Below are positions 41,236-49,886 of a stretch of DNA of 64,000 bases, piece after piece (position 1 is the stretch's first letter; the number at the start of each line of letters is the position of its first letter). Source of the stretch: Chitinophaga silvatica (GTDB taxonomy: Bacteria; Bacteroidota; Bacteroidia; Chitinophagales; Chitinophagaceae). The translations under genes were made by a program, and so were the position numbers. The stretch is taken from positions 49,864 through 113,863 of the forward strand of contig NZ_QPMM01000015.1 in the NCBI RefSeq assembly GCF_003419895.1. Direction: 5' to 3'. The notes below the pieces were generated by a model. That model was not told the DNA's origin. It saw only the letters and a list, made by a program, of their open reading frames with translations, and did not search any database.

Positions 41236-43029
41236 ATGAAGAATATTCGCAATTTTTGTATCATTGCCCATATTGACCATGGTAAGAGTACCTTGGCAGA
41301 CCGTTTATTGGAATTTACTAAAACAATATCAGACCGCGATATGCAGGCCCAGGTATTGGACGATATGGATCTTGAAAGGGAGAAAGGTATCACTATCAAG
41401 AGCCATGCAATCCAAATGGATTATACTGCAAAGAACGGCGAAAAATATACTTTCAACCTGATCGATACTCCCGGCCACGTAGATTTTTCCTACGAAGTTT
41501 CCCGTGCACTGGCAGCCTGCGAAGGTGCGCTCTTATTAGTAGACGCCGCTCAGGGTATCCAGGCTCAAACTATCTCCAACCTTTACCTCGCTTTAGAAAA
41601 CGATCTCGAAATCATCCCGGTTATCAATAAAATTGATATGCCCGGAGCCATGATCGAAGAAGTGAAAGATCAGATCATCGATCTGATTGGTGTAAAAGAC
41701 GAAGAAATCTTATTGGCATCTGGTAAGGCAGGTATCGGAATTGAAGAAATTCTCGAAGCAATTGTTACACGTATCCCTGCCCCTAAAGGTAGCAACGATG
41801 CTCCACTGCAGGCACTTATCTTTGATAGCGTATTCAATTCTTTCCGTGGAATTATTGCTTATTTCCGTGTTTTCAATGGTACTATCAAGAAAGGAGATAA
41901 AATCCGCTTTGTAAATACTGGTGAAGAATACGAAGCTGATGAAGTGGGTATCCTTAAATTAGGTCTGGAACCTAAAAAAGAAGTGAAGACAGGCGACGTA
42001 GGTTATATTATTACCGGTATTAAAAGTGCTAAAGAAGTAAAAGTAGGGGATACCATTACCCTGGCTAATAATCCTACCACTGAAAGTATTGTTGGTTTCC
42101 AGGAAGTGAAACCAATGGTATTTGCGGGTATATTCCCTGTTGTAACCGAAGATTTTGAAGAGCTTCGCGAATGCATGGATAAATTGCAGCTGAACGATGC
42201 TTCTCTGACATATGAGCTGGAAACATCCCAGGCCCTTGGTTTCGGTTTCCGTTGCGGATTCCTCGGAATGCTGCACATGGAAATCATTCAGGAACGTCTG
42301 GAAAGGGAGTTTAACCAAACGGTAATCACTACCGTTCCGAACGTAGGATTTATTGCACATACCACCAGGGAAGGTGTAATAAATGTAAATAACCCGAGCG
42401 AAATGCCGGACCCTACAAAGCTCGAAAGAATTGAAGAACCGTTCATTCGCGCACAGATCATCACCAAACCTGAATATATCGGTAATATCATGACCCTTTG
42501 TTTGGGTAAACGTGGTATTCTGTTGAATCAGAGCTATCTGACTACCACCCGTGTGGAGCTGATCTTTGAATTGCCATTGACTGAGATCGTATTCGATTTC
42601 TATGATAAACTGAAGAGCCAGACCAGAGGTTATGCTTCCTTCGATTATTCACCAATCGGATTCAGAGACAGTGATATCGTGAAAATGGATATTCTGCTGA
42701 ATGGAGATAAAGTGGATGCACTGAGTGCCCTGATCCACCGTAGCAGAGCTCAGGACTTTGGTCGTAAGCTGTGTGAGAAACTGAAAGACCTGTTGCCTCG
42801 TCAGCAGTTCCTGATTGCCATCCAGGCAGCTATCGGAGCTAAAATCGTAGCACGTGAAAATATCAGTGCGATGCGTAAAGACGTTACCGCCAAATGTTAT
42901 GGTGGTGATATCTCCCGTAAACGTAAACTCCTCGAAAAACAGAAAGAAGGTAAAAAACGTATGCGCCAGATCGGAAACGTAGAAGTACCACAGGAAGCAT
43001 TCCTGGCCGTACTGAAACTCGACGATTAG
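41236..43029 (+). CDS. lepA: Elongation factor 4 (LepA)
   Basis: The 597-aa protein is full length. It shows G1 AHIDHGKSTLADRLLE, switch II DTPGHVDFSYEVSRAL, G4 NKIDMPGA, and the LepA-specific C-terminal domain (GDKVDALSALIHRSRAQDFG, CYGGDISRKRKLLEKQKEGKKRM). LepA is a ribosome-binding GTPase that affects back-translocation and 30S biogenesis. It is monocistronic: a promoter precedes it and a terminator follows. It is distinct from the GTPase fragment at 1-81. Confidence 0.98.
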   Translation: MKNIRNFCIIAHIDHGKSTLADRLLEFTKTISDRDMQAQVLDDMDLEREKGITIKSHAIQMDYTAKNGEKYTFNLIDTPGHVDFSYEVSRALAACEGALLLVDAAQGIQAQTISNLYLALENDLEIIPVINKIDMPGAMIEEVKDQIIDLIGVKDEEILLASGKAGIGIEEILEAIVTRIPAPKGSNDAPLQALIFDSVFNSFRGIIAYFRVFNGTIKKGDKIRFVNTGEEYEADEVGILKLGLEPKKEVKTGDVGYIITGIKSAKEVKVGDTITLANNPTTESIVGFQEVKPMVFAGIFPVVTEDFEELRECMDKLQLNDASLTYELETSQALGFGFRCGFLGMLHMEIIQERLEREFNQTVITTVPNVGFIAHTTREGVINVNNPSEMPDPTKLERIEEPFIRAQIITKPEYIGNIMTLCLGKRGILLNQSYLTTTRVELIFELPLTEIVFDFYDKLKSQTRGYASFDYSPIGFRDSDIVKMDILLNGDKVDALSALIHRSRAQDFGRKLCEKLKDLLPRQQFLIAIQAAIGAKIVARENISAMRKDVTAKCYGGDISRKRKLLEKQKEGKKRMRQIGNVEVPQEAFLAVLKLDD

Positions 43030-43053
43030 GTTATTATACCTTTTAATATAACT

Positions 43054-43085
43054 AGCTGTCTCTATCTCATAGAGGCAGCTTTTTT
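43054..43085 (+). terminator. Intrinsic terminator of lepA
   Basis: AGCTG-T-CTCT and AGAG-G-CAGCT pair (nine pairs, one mismatch) around a 7-nt loop and are followed by T6. It lies 25 nt after the lepA stop. Confidence 0.88.
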
Positions 43086-43124
43086 AATTTTATTCAGCTA
43101 CCTTAGCAAGTAAATTGATCGTGT

Positions 43125-43664
43125 ATGCGGCTACGTAATTGGATTGTCATTTTCAGTTTAATACTTTGTTCAACCGTCTCCCTGGCGCAACAAAAACTCC
43201 CCACTGCAAAAAATATCGTTGCAGAAGCTAAAACTGCAGCTACAAAAAATAATAAGAAAATTTTTATCATTTTTCATGCTTCCTGGTGTGGCTGGTGCCA
43301 TAAATTGGATACTGTTATGAATGATGCAAGCTGTAAAAACCTGTTTAATTCCCAATTTGAAATCCGACATATTGATGTAATGGAACACGGAGAAAAAGCC
43401 GTACTGGAGAACCCCGGCGGACGTGAATTAATGGCTCAATATGCCGCAGGCCAGGGTATCCCATTCTGGATAGTATTAGACAAAAAAGGAAACTTGTTGG
43501 CCGATAGCAGAATGCCCGCAGCCGACGGTAAAAAGGTAAATGTAGGATGCCCAAGTACACCAGAGGAAATAGATTATTTCATTAGTGTTTTACAGAAAAC
43601 TACCTCTTTGTTGCCCCGGGAACTAACAATTATAAAAGATAGATTCTCTCTGAAAAAATCATAA
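43125..43664 (+). CDS. Exported thioredoxin-fold protein
   Basis: The 179-aa product has a signal peptide (MRLRNWIVIFSLILCSTVSLAQ). The thioredoxin domain shows KKIFIIFHASWCGWCHKLD with the redox pair Cys-Gly-Trp-Cys near residues 50-53, and IPFWIVLDKKGNLLAD with the cis-Pro before the strand. It resembles thioredoxin_7/DsbDgamma-like proteins; a periplasmic reductase or isomerase role is probable. A TACCTTAG box at 43099-43106 may be its promoter, right after the lepA terminator. Confidence 0.85.
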   Translation: MRLRNWIVIFSLILCSTVSLAQQKLPTAKNIVAEAKTAATKNNKKIFIIFHASWCGWCHKLDTVMNDASCKNLFNSQFEIRHIDVMEHGEKAVLENPGGRELMAQYAAGQGIPFWIVLDKKGNLLADSRMPAADGKKVNVGCPSTPEEIDYFISVLQKTTSLLPRELTIIKDRFSLKKS

Positions 43665-43669
43665 CTATG

Positions 43670-43720
43670 TGTATAGACTTCTCCATATTGAGGCAGAAGT
43701 TGTACCGATGTATCTATACA
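43670..43720. repeat. Nested inverted repeats after the thioredoxin-fold gene
   Basis: TGTATAGA (43670-43677) and TCTATACA (43713-43720) are exact inverted repeats and enclose CTTCT/AGAAG (43678-43682, 43695-43699). Together they form a branched stem 6 nt after the stop codon. There is no T-run, so its role as terminator or mRNA stabiliser is open. Confidence 0.4.
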
Positions 43721-43789
43721 TATTAGCATATTCACCTATTAACCACAATATTAATTTGTGGCATGGGAATGGTTTTTATGGAACGGTGA

Positions 43790-43828
43790 ACTGTTTAACA
43801 GATTAACTGTTATACGATTTAAACTGTT
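43790..43828. promoter_or_regulatory. Triple ACTGTT repeat upstream of the AsmA-like gene
   Basis: ACTGTT occurs at 43790-43795, 43806-43811 and 43823-43828, spaced 16 and 17 bp. CTGTT-T-AACAG and AACAG-ATTAA-CTGTT palindromes overlap the first two copies. The cluster ends 5 bp before the ATG at 43834, so a regulator binding there would block transcription or translation start. Confidence 0.3.
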
Positions 43829-43833
43829 TCCGT

Positions 43834-46254
43834 ATGCGAAAATGGCTCAAGATATCTTTGATTACCCTTGCTTCTTTAATCCTGCTATTGGTATTATTAT
43901 CGTTGGGCCTTACCTGGTATATTCATGCTAACAAAGCAAGATTTTTACAGCAAATTACAGATAAAGTCAACGATCATATCAATGGTACGCTTACTGTAGG
44001 CGACATGGAGTCGTCGGTTCTCAAAAATTTCCCCAATGTAGCTATTGGGCTGCAACACGTGGAAATCAAGGATAGTTTATGGGCAATGCATAAACACAGT
44101 ATTGTAAATGTCGACTATCTTTTCGTACGTGTAAATCCGTTATCTCTGTTGGGTAAGCATATGGATATTAATGAAATTACCCTGCAGGACGGAACGATAT
44201 ACCTGTTCACCGATTCTCTGGGTTATTCAAATTCAGATGCCCTGAAATCGACAACAGAATCTCCCAAAAAGCAAAAGTCGAAAGATGCTGATATAAAGAA
44301 ACTGACTTTTCAGCATATAGATTTCATTATCGATAATCAGCAGAAACATAAGCTATTTAATCTGGCAATAAGTCAACTTACCGGTAAGATCAACGTGATA
44401 GACAGCATTATTCATTTTACTATGAAATCTGAAATGCTGGCTAAAGATTTTGCCTTTAATAGCAATAAGGGAAGTTATTTGAAGAACAAGACCCTGGAGC
44501 TGAACCTTTCCGTAAAATTCAACAAGCATACAAAGGTACTGGAAGTGCCGCAACAGATAATAAGGATTGATAAAAAGCCTGTGAAAATTGCGGGTACTTT
44601 CAATTTCAGCGAAAAGCCCCCGCCATTTACCTTACGTGTGAATGTGGAGCAGGTATTGCTGAAGGAAGCCGCATCCTGGCTTTCTCCCAATATTTCTACA
44701 AAGCTGAATACTATCACACTCACCAAACCATTGGATGCTGAAGCCGTATTGGTTGGACATATGAAATACCTGGATACTCCTCATGTAGTTGTTACCTGGA
44801 AAACAAAAGCAAATGAACTGGTTACTAATTTAGGTATCTGGGATAAGTGTAATTTTGAAGGTAGATTTAATAATGAAGTTTTACCAGGAAATGGGCATAC
44901 AGATGAAAATTCTGCCGTTTCTATTTTCGGTTTACGTGCCGATCTTGAAGGAATACCCCTTGCAGCTGATACAATCAGAGTGGTAAATCTGAAACAACCC
45001 TTGCTGCATGGACATTTCAAATCCAGGTTTTCAATGGCTAATCTGAATGATTCGACCTCCGGCAGTCCAATTTACTTTAAATCGGGAAATGCGGATGCCG
45101 ATCTGTACTACACCGGACCGTTAATGAAAAACGATAATACTCCCTCTTCGCTGCAAGGAAAGGTGGCCATACAAAATGCCGATTTCACTTATCTGCCGCG
45201 TAGTTTGTCTTTCCACCATGCTAATGCAACTCTTGTATTTACTGGCCAGGATTTGTTATTACAGAATATAAGTGTGCAGACAGAAAAAAGCACTTTAAAG
45301 ATGAGCGGTGTAGTTAAGAATCTGTTGAATCTCTATTTCACTACTCCGGATAAGATTGATATTAGCTGGATTATTCAAAGTCCGCTGGTTGACCTGAATG
45401 AATTCACAAGTTTTCTGGCTCCCAGAAAAGAGGTTACAGTTACGAGGAAACTGCAGAAAGCCAGAGCAAGCAGGGTTTCGAAGCAACTGGATGTTGTATT
45501 GGCGGCAAGTAATGTGAGTATGCAGATAATGCTGGATAAAGTAAAGTACCGCAGGTTTGAAGCACAGCAGGTAAAAGCAGGAGTAGACCTAACTAAAACG
45601 GATATACTGTTAAAACAAATTTCTCTACTGCATGCCGGGGGGAATGTACAGATGTCCGGAAACCTGCATCAGCAGGGTAACGACAACCTCTTTAAAGTAA
45701 ACTCAACTATTAAGAATGTGAACATTAGCCAGTTCTTTTATGCATTCGACAACTTTGGATTAACCTCACTTACCTCTAAAAATCTGCGTGGTAGGGTTTC
45801 TGCTAAAGTAAATCTAACGGGAAATGTACTGGATGATGGTTCACTTGCTAAGCATTCATTATTTGGTAGTCTGAATTTTGACTTAAAAGATGGGGCGTTG
45901 CTGGATTTTGGCCCGGTAGCTGATATTGGGAATTTCTTCTTTAGGAGAAGGCGTTTGGATAGCATTACATTTGAGAATCTGAATAGTACCTTCCAGGTAG
46001 AGGGAAATAAGATTATTATTCCGCCGATGCGAATTGCGTCAAGTGCCGTAAATATTGATCTGCAGGGAGTTTACGGGCTGGATGGAGGAACTGATATTAA
46101 GATGGATGTACCTTTAAGAAATCCGGCTAAAGACTCAGCAATTACAGATAAGGAGGAAAAAAGAAGACGTAGCCGCAAAGGTATTATCCTTCATTTTCAT
46201 GCAGTGTCGGAGAAAGATGGGAAAGTGAAAATGCGACTTGGAAGAGGAGATTAA
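43834..46254 (+). CDS. AsmA-like family protein
   Basis: The 806-aa product starts with a single membrane anchor (KISLITLASLILLLVLLSLGLTWYI) and continues with a long repeating beta-groove: GTLTVGDMESSVLKNFPNVAIGLQHVEIKD near 50-80 (AsmA N-domain) and, near the C-terminus, GSLNFDLKDGALLDFGPVADIGNFFF and MRIASSAVNIDLQGVYGLDGGTDIKMDVPL (AsmA_2-like). Proteins of this group bridge the periplasm and are implicated in phospholipid transport and outer-membrane homeostasis. It has its own terminator shared with metY. Confidence 0.85.
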   Translation: MRKWLKISLITLASLILLLVLLSLGLTWYIHANKARFLQQITDKVNDHINGTLTVGDMESSVLKNFPNVAIGLQHVEIKDSLWAMHKHSIVNVDYLFVRVNPLSLLGKHMDINEITLQDGTIYLFTDSLGYSNSDALKSTTESPKKQKSKDADIKKLTFQHIDFIIDNQQKHKLFNLAISQLTGKINVIDSIIHFTMKSEMLAKDFAFNSNKGSYLKNKTLELNLSVKFNKHTKVLEVPQQIIRIDKKPVKIAGTFNFSEKPPPFTLRVNVEQVLLKEAASWLSPNISTKLNTITLTKPLDAEAVLVGHMKYLDTPHVVVTWKTKANELVTNLGIWDKCNFEGRFNNEVLPGNGHTDENSAVSIFGLRADLEGIPLAADTIRVVNLKQPLLHGHFKSRFSMANLNDSTSGSPIYFKSGNADADLYYTGPLMKNDNTPSSLQGKVAIQNADFTYLPRSLSFHHANATLVFTGQDLLLQNISVQTEKSTLKMSGVVKNLLNLYFTTPDKIDISWIIQSPLVDLNEFTSFLAPRKEVTVTRKLQKARASRVSKQLDVVLAASNVSMQIMLDKVKYRRFEAQQVKAGVDLTKTDILLKQISLLHAGGNVQMSGNLHQQGNDNLFKVNSTIKNVNISQFFYAFDNFGLTSLTSKNLRGRVSAKVNLTGNVLDDGSLAKHSLFGSLNFDLKDGALLDFGPVADIGNFFFRRRRLDSITFENLNSTFQVEGNKIIIPPMRIASSAVNIDLQGVYGLDGGTDIKMDVPLRNPAKDSAITDKEEKRRRSRKGIILHFHAVSEKDGKVKMRLGRGD

Positions 46255-46256
46255 TT

Positions 46257-46290
46257 AAAAGGATTTCCCGCAGACAACGGGAAATCCTTT
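46257..46290. terminator. Bidirectional intrinsic terminator
   Basis: AAAGGATTTCCCG and CGGGAAATCCTTT form a perfect 13-bp stem with a 7-nt loop, between the convergent AsmA-like (+) and metY (-) genes. Confidence 0.88.
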
Positions 46291-46301
46291 CAACATAAAA
46301 A

Positions 46302-47603
46302 TTATAGAGCAGCAAAAGCCTGTTCAAAATCTGCTTTAATATCACTAATGTGCTCAATACCTAAAGACACACGCAATAAACCTGGTTCCACACCTGCTTT
46401 CTTTTGTTCTTCTTCACTTAACTGCTGATGCGTTGTGGTTGCAGGATGAATGATCAGTGTTTTAGCATCCCCAACGTTAGCCAGGTGATATACTAACTTC
46501 AACGACTGAACGAGTTTATCTGCCGCTTCTTTTCCGCCTTTAATCTTAAAGCTCAATACACCACCAAATCCATTGCGGAGGTATTTTTTAGCAAGTTCAT
46601 GGTATTTATTACCTGGTAAGCCAGGGTAGTTAACCGACGCAACCTGTGGTTGCTGTTCAAGCCATTGTGCTAATGCAATTGCATTATCTACAGTTCTCTG
46701 AACTCTCAAAGAAAGAGTTTCCAGACCCTGAATAAACAGAAATGCATTTTGAGGAGCAAGAGCAGGACCCCAGCTACGTAAGCCGGCAACACGTGCACGG
46801 ATAATGTAGGCAATATTGCCGAATGGGCTGTGAGAACCGAAAACTTCCCAGAATTTCATTCCGTGATAAGCGTCATCTGGCTCGCTGAACTGTTGGAATT
46901 TCCCATTACCCCAGTTGTAATTACCACCGTCGATAATTATACCACCGATGCTGGTACCATGTCCGCCAATCCACTTGGTTGCAGCTTCTACAACTACATT
47001 GGCCCCGTGTTCAATTGGTCTGAAAAGGTAGCCGGCAGCTCCGAATGTATTATCTACTACCAGCGGAATATCGTATTTACGGGCAATAGCGCTGATTTTC
47101 TCAAAGTCAGGAATTGCAAAGCCCGGGTTGCCAATAGTTTCAACATAGATAGCCTTTGTATTGGCATCTATCTGCTTTTCAAAGCTCTCAGGATTATCAA
47201 GATCTGCAAACCTCGCATCTACGCCTATACGTTTAAAGCTAACTTTAAATTGATTGTAAGTTCCTCCGTATAAGTAGGATGAGGTAACAAAATTATCTCC
47301 TGGTAACAGAATATTGTGTAATGCAATAAACTGTGCTGCCTGTCCGGAAGCTACAGCCAATGCACCTACACCGCCTTCTAATGCAGCCACTCTTTTTTCA
47401 AATACATCGGTAGTCGGATTCATAATCCGGGTATAGATGTTTCCGAACTGTTTCAGTTGAAACAGATCTGCAGCATGTTCAGCACTGTCAAAAGTATAAG
47501 AAGTGGTCTGATAAATAGGTACTGCTGCTGAATGGGTAGTAGGATCGGGCTGGTAACCAGCGTGAACCTGCAATGTGTCGAAATGTAATGGACTCTGTGA
47601 CAT
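46302..47603 (-). CDS. metY: O-acetylhomoserine sulfhydrylase
   Basis: The 433-aa product is a Cys/Met-metabolism PLP enzyme of the MetY type: FDTLQVHAGYQPDPTTHSAAVPIYQTTSYTF-like start, YTRIMNPTTDVFEKRVAALEGG, YLYGGTYNQFKVSF, VDNTFGAAGYLFRPIEHGAN, EAATKWIGGHGTSIGG (Schiff-base Lys) and ATTTHQQLSEEEQKKAGVEPGLLRVS. The length and the long insertion around 230-270 favour the O-acetylhomoserine enzyme over MetB. It makes homocysteine from O-acetylhomoserine and sulfide, so it uses reduced sulfur. It is divergent from the RNA-repair operon with good promoters on both strands. Confidence 0.93.
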   Translation of the reverse strand: MSQSPLHFDTLQVHAGYQPDPTTHSAAVPIYQTTSYTFDSAEHAADLFQLKQFGNIYTRIMNPTTDVFEKRVAALEGGVGALAVASGQAAQFIALHNILLPGDNFVTSSYLYGGTYNQFKVSFKRIGVDARFADLDNPESFEKQIDANTKAIYVETIGNPGFAIPDFEKISAIARKYDIPLVVDNTFGAAGYLFRPIEHGANVVVEAATKWIGGHGTSIGGIIIDGGNYNWGNGKFQQFSEPDDAYHGMKFWEVFGSHSPFGNIAYIIRARVAGLRSWGPALAPQNAFLFIQGLETLSLRVQRTVDNAIALAQWLEQQPQVASVNYPGLPGNKYHELAKKYLRNGFGGVLSFKIKGGKEAADKLVQSLKLVYHLANVGDAKTLIIHPATTTHQQLSEEEQKKAGVEPGLLRVSLGIEHISDIKADFEQAFAAL

Positions 47604-47642
47604 AACCAGGGAATTTTAAAAAATGTAATAACAATCAGTCCA

Positions 47643-47671
47643 CAAATATAGTAGACTAATTTGGATATCAA
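47643..47671 (-). promoter_or_regulatory. Promoter of metY
   Basis: On the minus strand TTG (47669-47671) is followed after 18 nt by TATATTTG (47643-47650), matching the Bacteroidota consensus. The start codon is at 47603, giving a leader of about 35 nt. Confidence 0.6.
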
Positions 47672-47689
47672 AATTTTATTAGAAATGAA

Positions 47690-47718
47690 TTGTTAATAAA
47701 AGAATAATTATATATTTG
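47690..47718 (+). promoter_or_regulatory. Promoter of the RNA-repair operon
   Basis: TTG (47690-47692), 18 nt, then TATATTTG (47711-47718), an exact -7 match. Transcription from about 47725 leaves a leader of roughly 30 nt to the hen1 ATG at 47754. Its -33 element is 19 bp from the metY -33 element on the other strand. Confidence 0.65.
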
Positions 47719-47753
47719 CAACCTTGAATTTTTTTTTGAAGATTTGTTAACCA

Positions 47754-49121
47754 ATGTTACTTACTATTAAATCTACACGGTATCCCGCTACCGATCTCGG
47801 ATATTTATTGCATAAGCATCCCGCAAAAGTTCAGTCAGTTGCTCTTTCAGCCGGAACCGCTCATATTTATTATCCTGAAGCTACAGAAAACGCATGTACA
47901 GCGGCACTATTACTGGATATAGATCCCGTTGGCCTGGTTCGCTCCAAAGGGTCCAATAGTTTTAGCCTGGATCAATATGTCAATGATCGCCCTTATGTAA
48001 GTGCATCATTTATGAGCCTTGCTATTGCTCAGGCTTATTCTTCTGCTATGAACGGCAGATGTAAGGACAAACCTGAGCTGGTAGATGTACCATTGCCATT
48101 GGAAGTGCAACTAACTTCACTCCCGGTTAAAGGAGGAGAGGCATTGCTACGCCAGTTGTTTGAACCCCTGGGATATGAGGTAACAGCAAAAACTGCTTTA
48201 CTGGATGAAACATTCCCGGAATGGGGGGTAAGCAGATATTTTAATGTTACCCTGCGAAATACTATTTGTTTGAAGTACCTGCTCCGTCAGCTCTACGTGC
48301 TTATTCCGGTGTGCGACAATAATAAACACTATTTCGTGGATAACCATGAAATGGAAAAGTTATTGGAAAAGGGAACCGGCTGGCTGGAAGAACATCCGCT
48401 TAAAGAGCTGATCACCCGTCGTTATCTTAAGAATATCGGCCCCTTAACCAACGAGGCACTTGAACGGTTATTAAAAGAAGAAAAAGCAGTTGAACCTGAG
48501 GCTGCATCCATAGACAAGAAAAGATTGCATGATATCAGGTTAGAAGCCGTAAGAGATCTGCTGTTAACGACTGATGCTTCTACTGTTATAGATCTTGGGT
48601 GCGGAGAAGGTAAGCTGCTGCGTTTACTTAAAGAGTATAAAAGTTTCCAAAAATTAACGGGTATGGATGTAAGTTTTATGAGCTTACAACTGGCATCAAA
48701 GAAACTGAAGCTCGATCAGTTAAATTCAACCGCTAAGGAAAGAATTACCCTTCTCCATGGTTCTCTAACGTACATGGATCAACGTTTAAAAGGCTATGAT
48801 GCTGCCGTACTGGTGGAAGTTATTGAACATTTGGACGAGCCCAGACTGGTAGATTTGGAGAGAACTGTTTTTCAGTTTGCCCGCCCTCAGCATGTCATTA
48901 TTACTACGGTGAATGCTGAGTATAACGCCAATTATGGAAACCTGCAATACGGTAATTTCAGACATTCTGACCATCGGTTCGAATGGACCCGCGCAGAATT
49001 CGAAACATGGGGTAACCGGGTGGCCGAACAATTCAGATATTCCGTATCTTATCAACCAATTGGTGAAGTAGATGAGAATTTAGGAGGGCCAAGTCAGCTG
49101 GCTATTTTTAAACGTAACTGA
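47754..49121 (+). CDS. hen1: Hen1 RNA 3'-terminal ribose 2'-O-methyltransferase
   Basis: The 455-aa product has the bacterial Hen1 architecture. The N-terminal Hen1-L domain (1-240; MLLTIKSTRYPATDLGYLLHKHP-like start, YVNDRPYVSASFMSLAIAQA) activates the Pnkp ligase. The C-terminal SAM methyltransferase has VIDLGCGEGKLLRLL (278-292), GMDVS and the metal site E355, E358, H359 in VEVIEHL with H407 in HSDH, matching the Glu-Glu-His-His set known from Clostridium thermocellum Hen1. It methylates the 2'-OH at the 3' end of a broken RNA before ligation, so the mended site resists renewed cleavage. It is the first gene of the cassette; the next starts 6 nt after its stop. Confidence 0.95.
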   Translation: MLLTIKSTRYPATDLGYLLHKHPAKVQSVALSAGTAHIYYPEATENACTAALLLDIDPVGLVRSKGSNSFSLDQYVNDRPYVSASFMSLAIAQAYSSAMNGRCKDKPELVDVPLPLEVQLTSLPVKGGEALLRQLFEPLGYEVTAKTALLDETFPEWGVSRYFNVTLRNTICLKYLLRQLYVLIPVCDNNKHYFVDNHEMEKLLEKGTGWLEEHPLKELITRRYLKNIGPLTNEALERLLKEEKAVEPEAASIDKKRLHDIRLEAVRDLLLTTDASTVIDLGCGEGKLLRLLKEYKSFQKLTGMDVSFMSLQLASKKLKLDQLNSTAKERITLLHGSLTYMDQRLKGYDAAVLVEVIEHLDEPRLVDLERTVFQFARPQHVIITTVNAEYNANYGNLQYGNFRHSDHRFEWTRAEFETWGNRVAEQFRYSVSYQPIGEVDENLGGPSQLAIFKRN

Positions 49122-49127
49122 TCAATC

Positions 49128-49886
49128 ATGCACTCAAGAATATTAGAGCAACTTGCTGCATTGGAAGAAACTAATGCTGTTAAAATACTATTTGCCTGTG
49201 AATCCGGAAGCCGGGGATGGGGTTTTGCATCTACCGACAGCGATTTTGATGTTAGATTTGTATACGCCCGACCAGCTTCTACCTATCTGAGTATTAAAGA
49301 ATACAGGGATGTGATTGAATTACCTGTAGATGAAGTACTGGACATCAATGGCTGGGATATTAAGAAAGCCCTTAAGTTATTTTATAAATCAAATGCTCCT
49401 TTTTATGAATGGTTACAGTCGCCAATTCTTTATAAAGAGACAACTGATTTAAGGCAAACGCTGCTTAGTTTAATGGATCATTATTATTCTCCACGTGCAG
49501 CCTGTCATCATTATTTATCGATGGCTCATAATACCTGGACAAATGATCTGCAAGGGGAACAAGTGAAGCTGAAAAAGTATTTTTATGTGCTGCGTCCTTT
49601 GCTGGCTTGTGATTGGATTGCCATGGGAAAAGGAGTTGCGCCAATGGAGTTTAAGGATTTAAGGACTACCATAGAAGATAATAAAGTGCAGAAAGCAATC
49701 GACGAATTGTTGATAGTAAAAATGAAGGCAGATGAAAAATCTGTCTGGCATGCAGATCCAAGACTAATGGATTGGATAGGAGAAAAAATTAGCACACTAC
49801 GGGCTCAATCAGCGGAGTTTCAGGACAGGCCCCCTATAGCAATTGATAGTCTGGATGCTGTGCTTCAGAAATATGTAAACGTATGA
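49128..49886 (+). CDS. RlaP-type nucleotidyltransferase (first copy)
   Basis: The 252-aa protein is of the DNA-polymerase-beta superfamily, of the RlaP (RNA-repair-associated) type. The nucleotidyltransferase signature is CESGSRGWGFASTDSDFDVR: Gly-Ser at 27-28 and the metal-binding Asp39 and Asp41. Helical region YYSPRAACHHYLSMAHNTW follows. RlaP proteins are recurrently encoded with Pnkp/Hen1 RNA-repair enzymes and are thought to add or transfer nucleotides during end processing, though their reaction is not settled. It is 6 nt after hen1, and its last 4 nt overlap the second copy. Confidence 0.85.
   Translation: MHSRILEQLAALEETNAVKILFACESGSRGWGFASTDSDFDVRFVYARPASTYLSIKEYRDVIELPVDEVLDINGWDIKKALKLFYKSNAPFYEWLQSPILYKETTDLRQTLLSLMDHYYSPRAACHHYLSMAHNTWTNDLQGEQVKLKKYFYVLRPLLACDWIAMGKGVAPMEFKDLRTTIEDNKVQKAIDELLIVKMKADEKSVWHADPRLMDWIGEKISTLRAQSAEFQDRPPIAIDSLDAVLQKYVNV

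Noticed and set aside
46830..47273. 147-aa frame antisense to metY
   Set aside because: It lies wholly within conserved metY coding sequence and shows no motif or start context.
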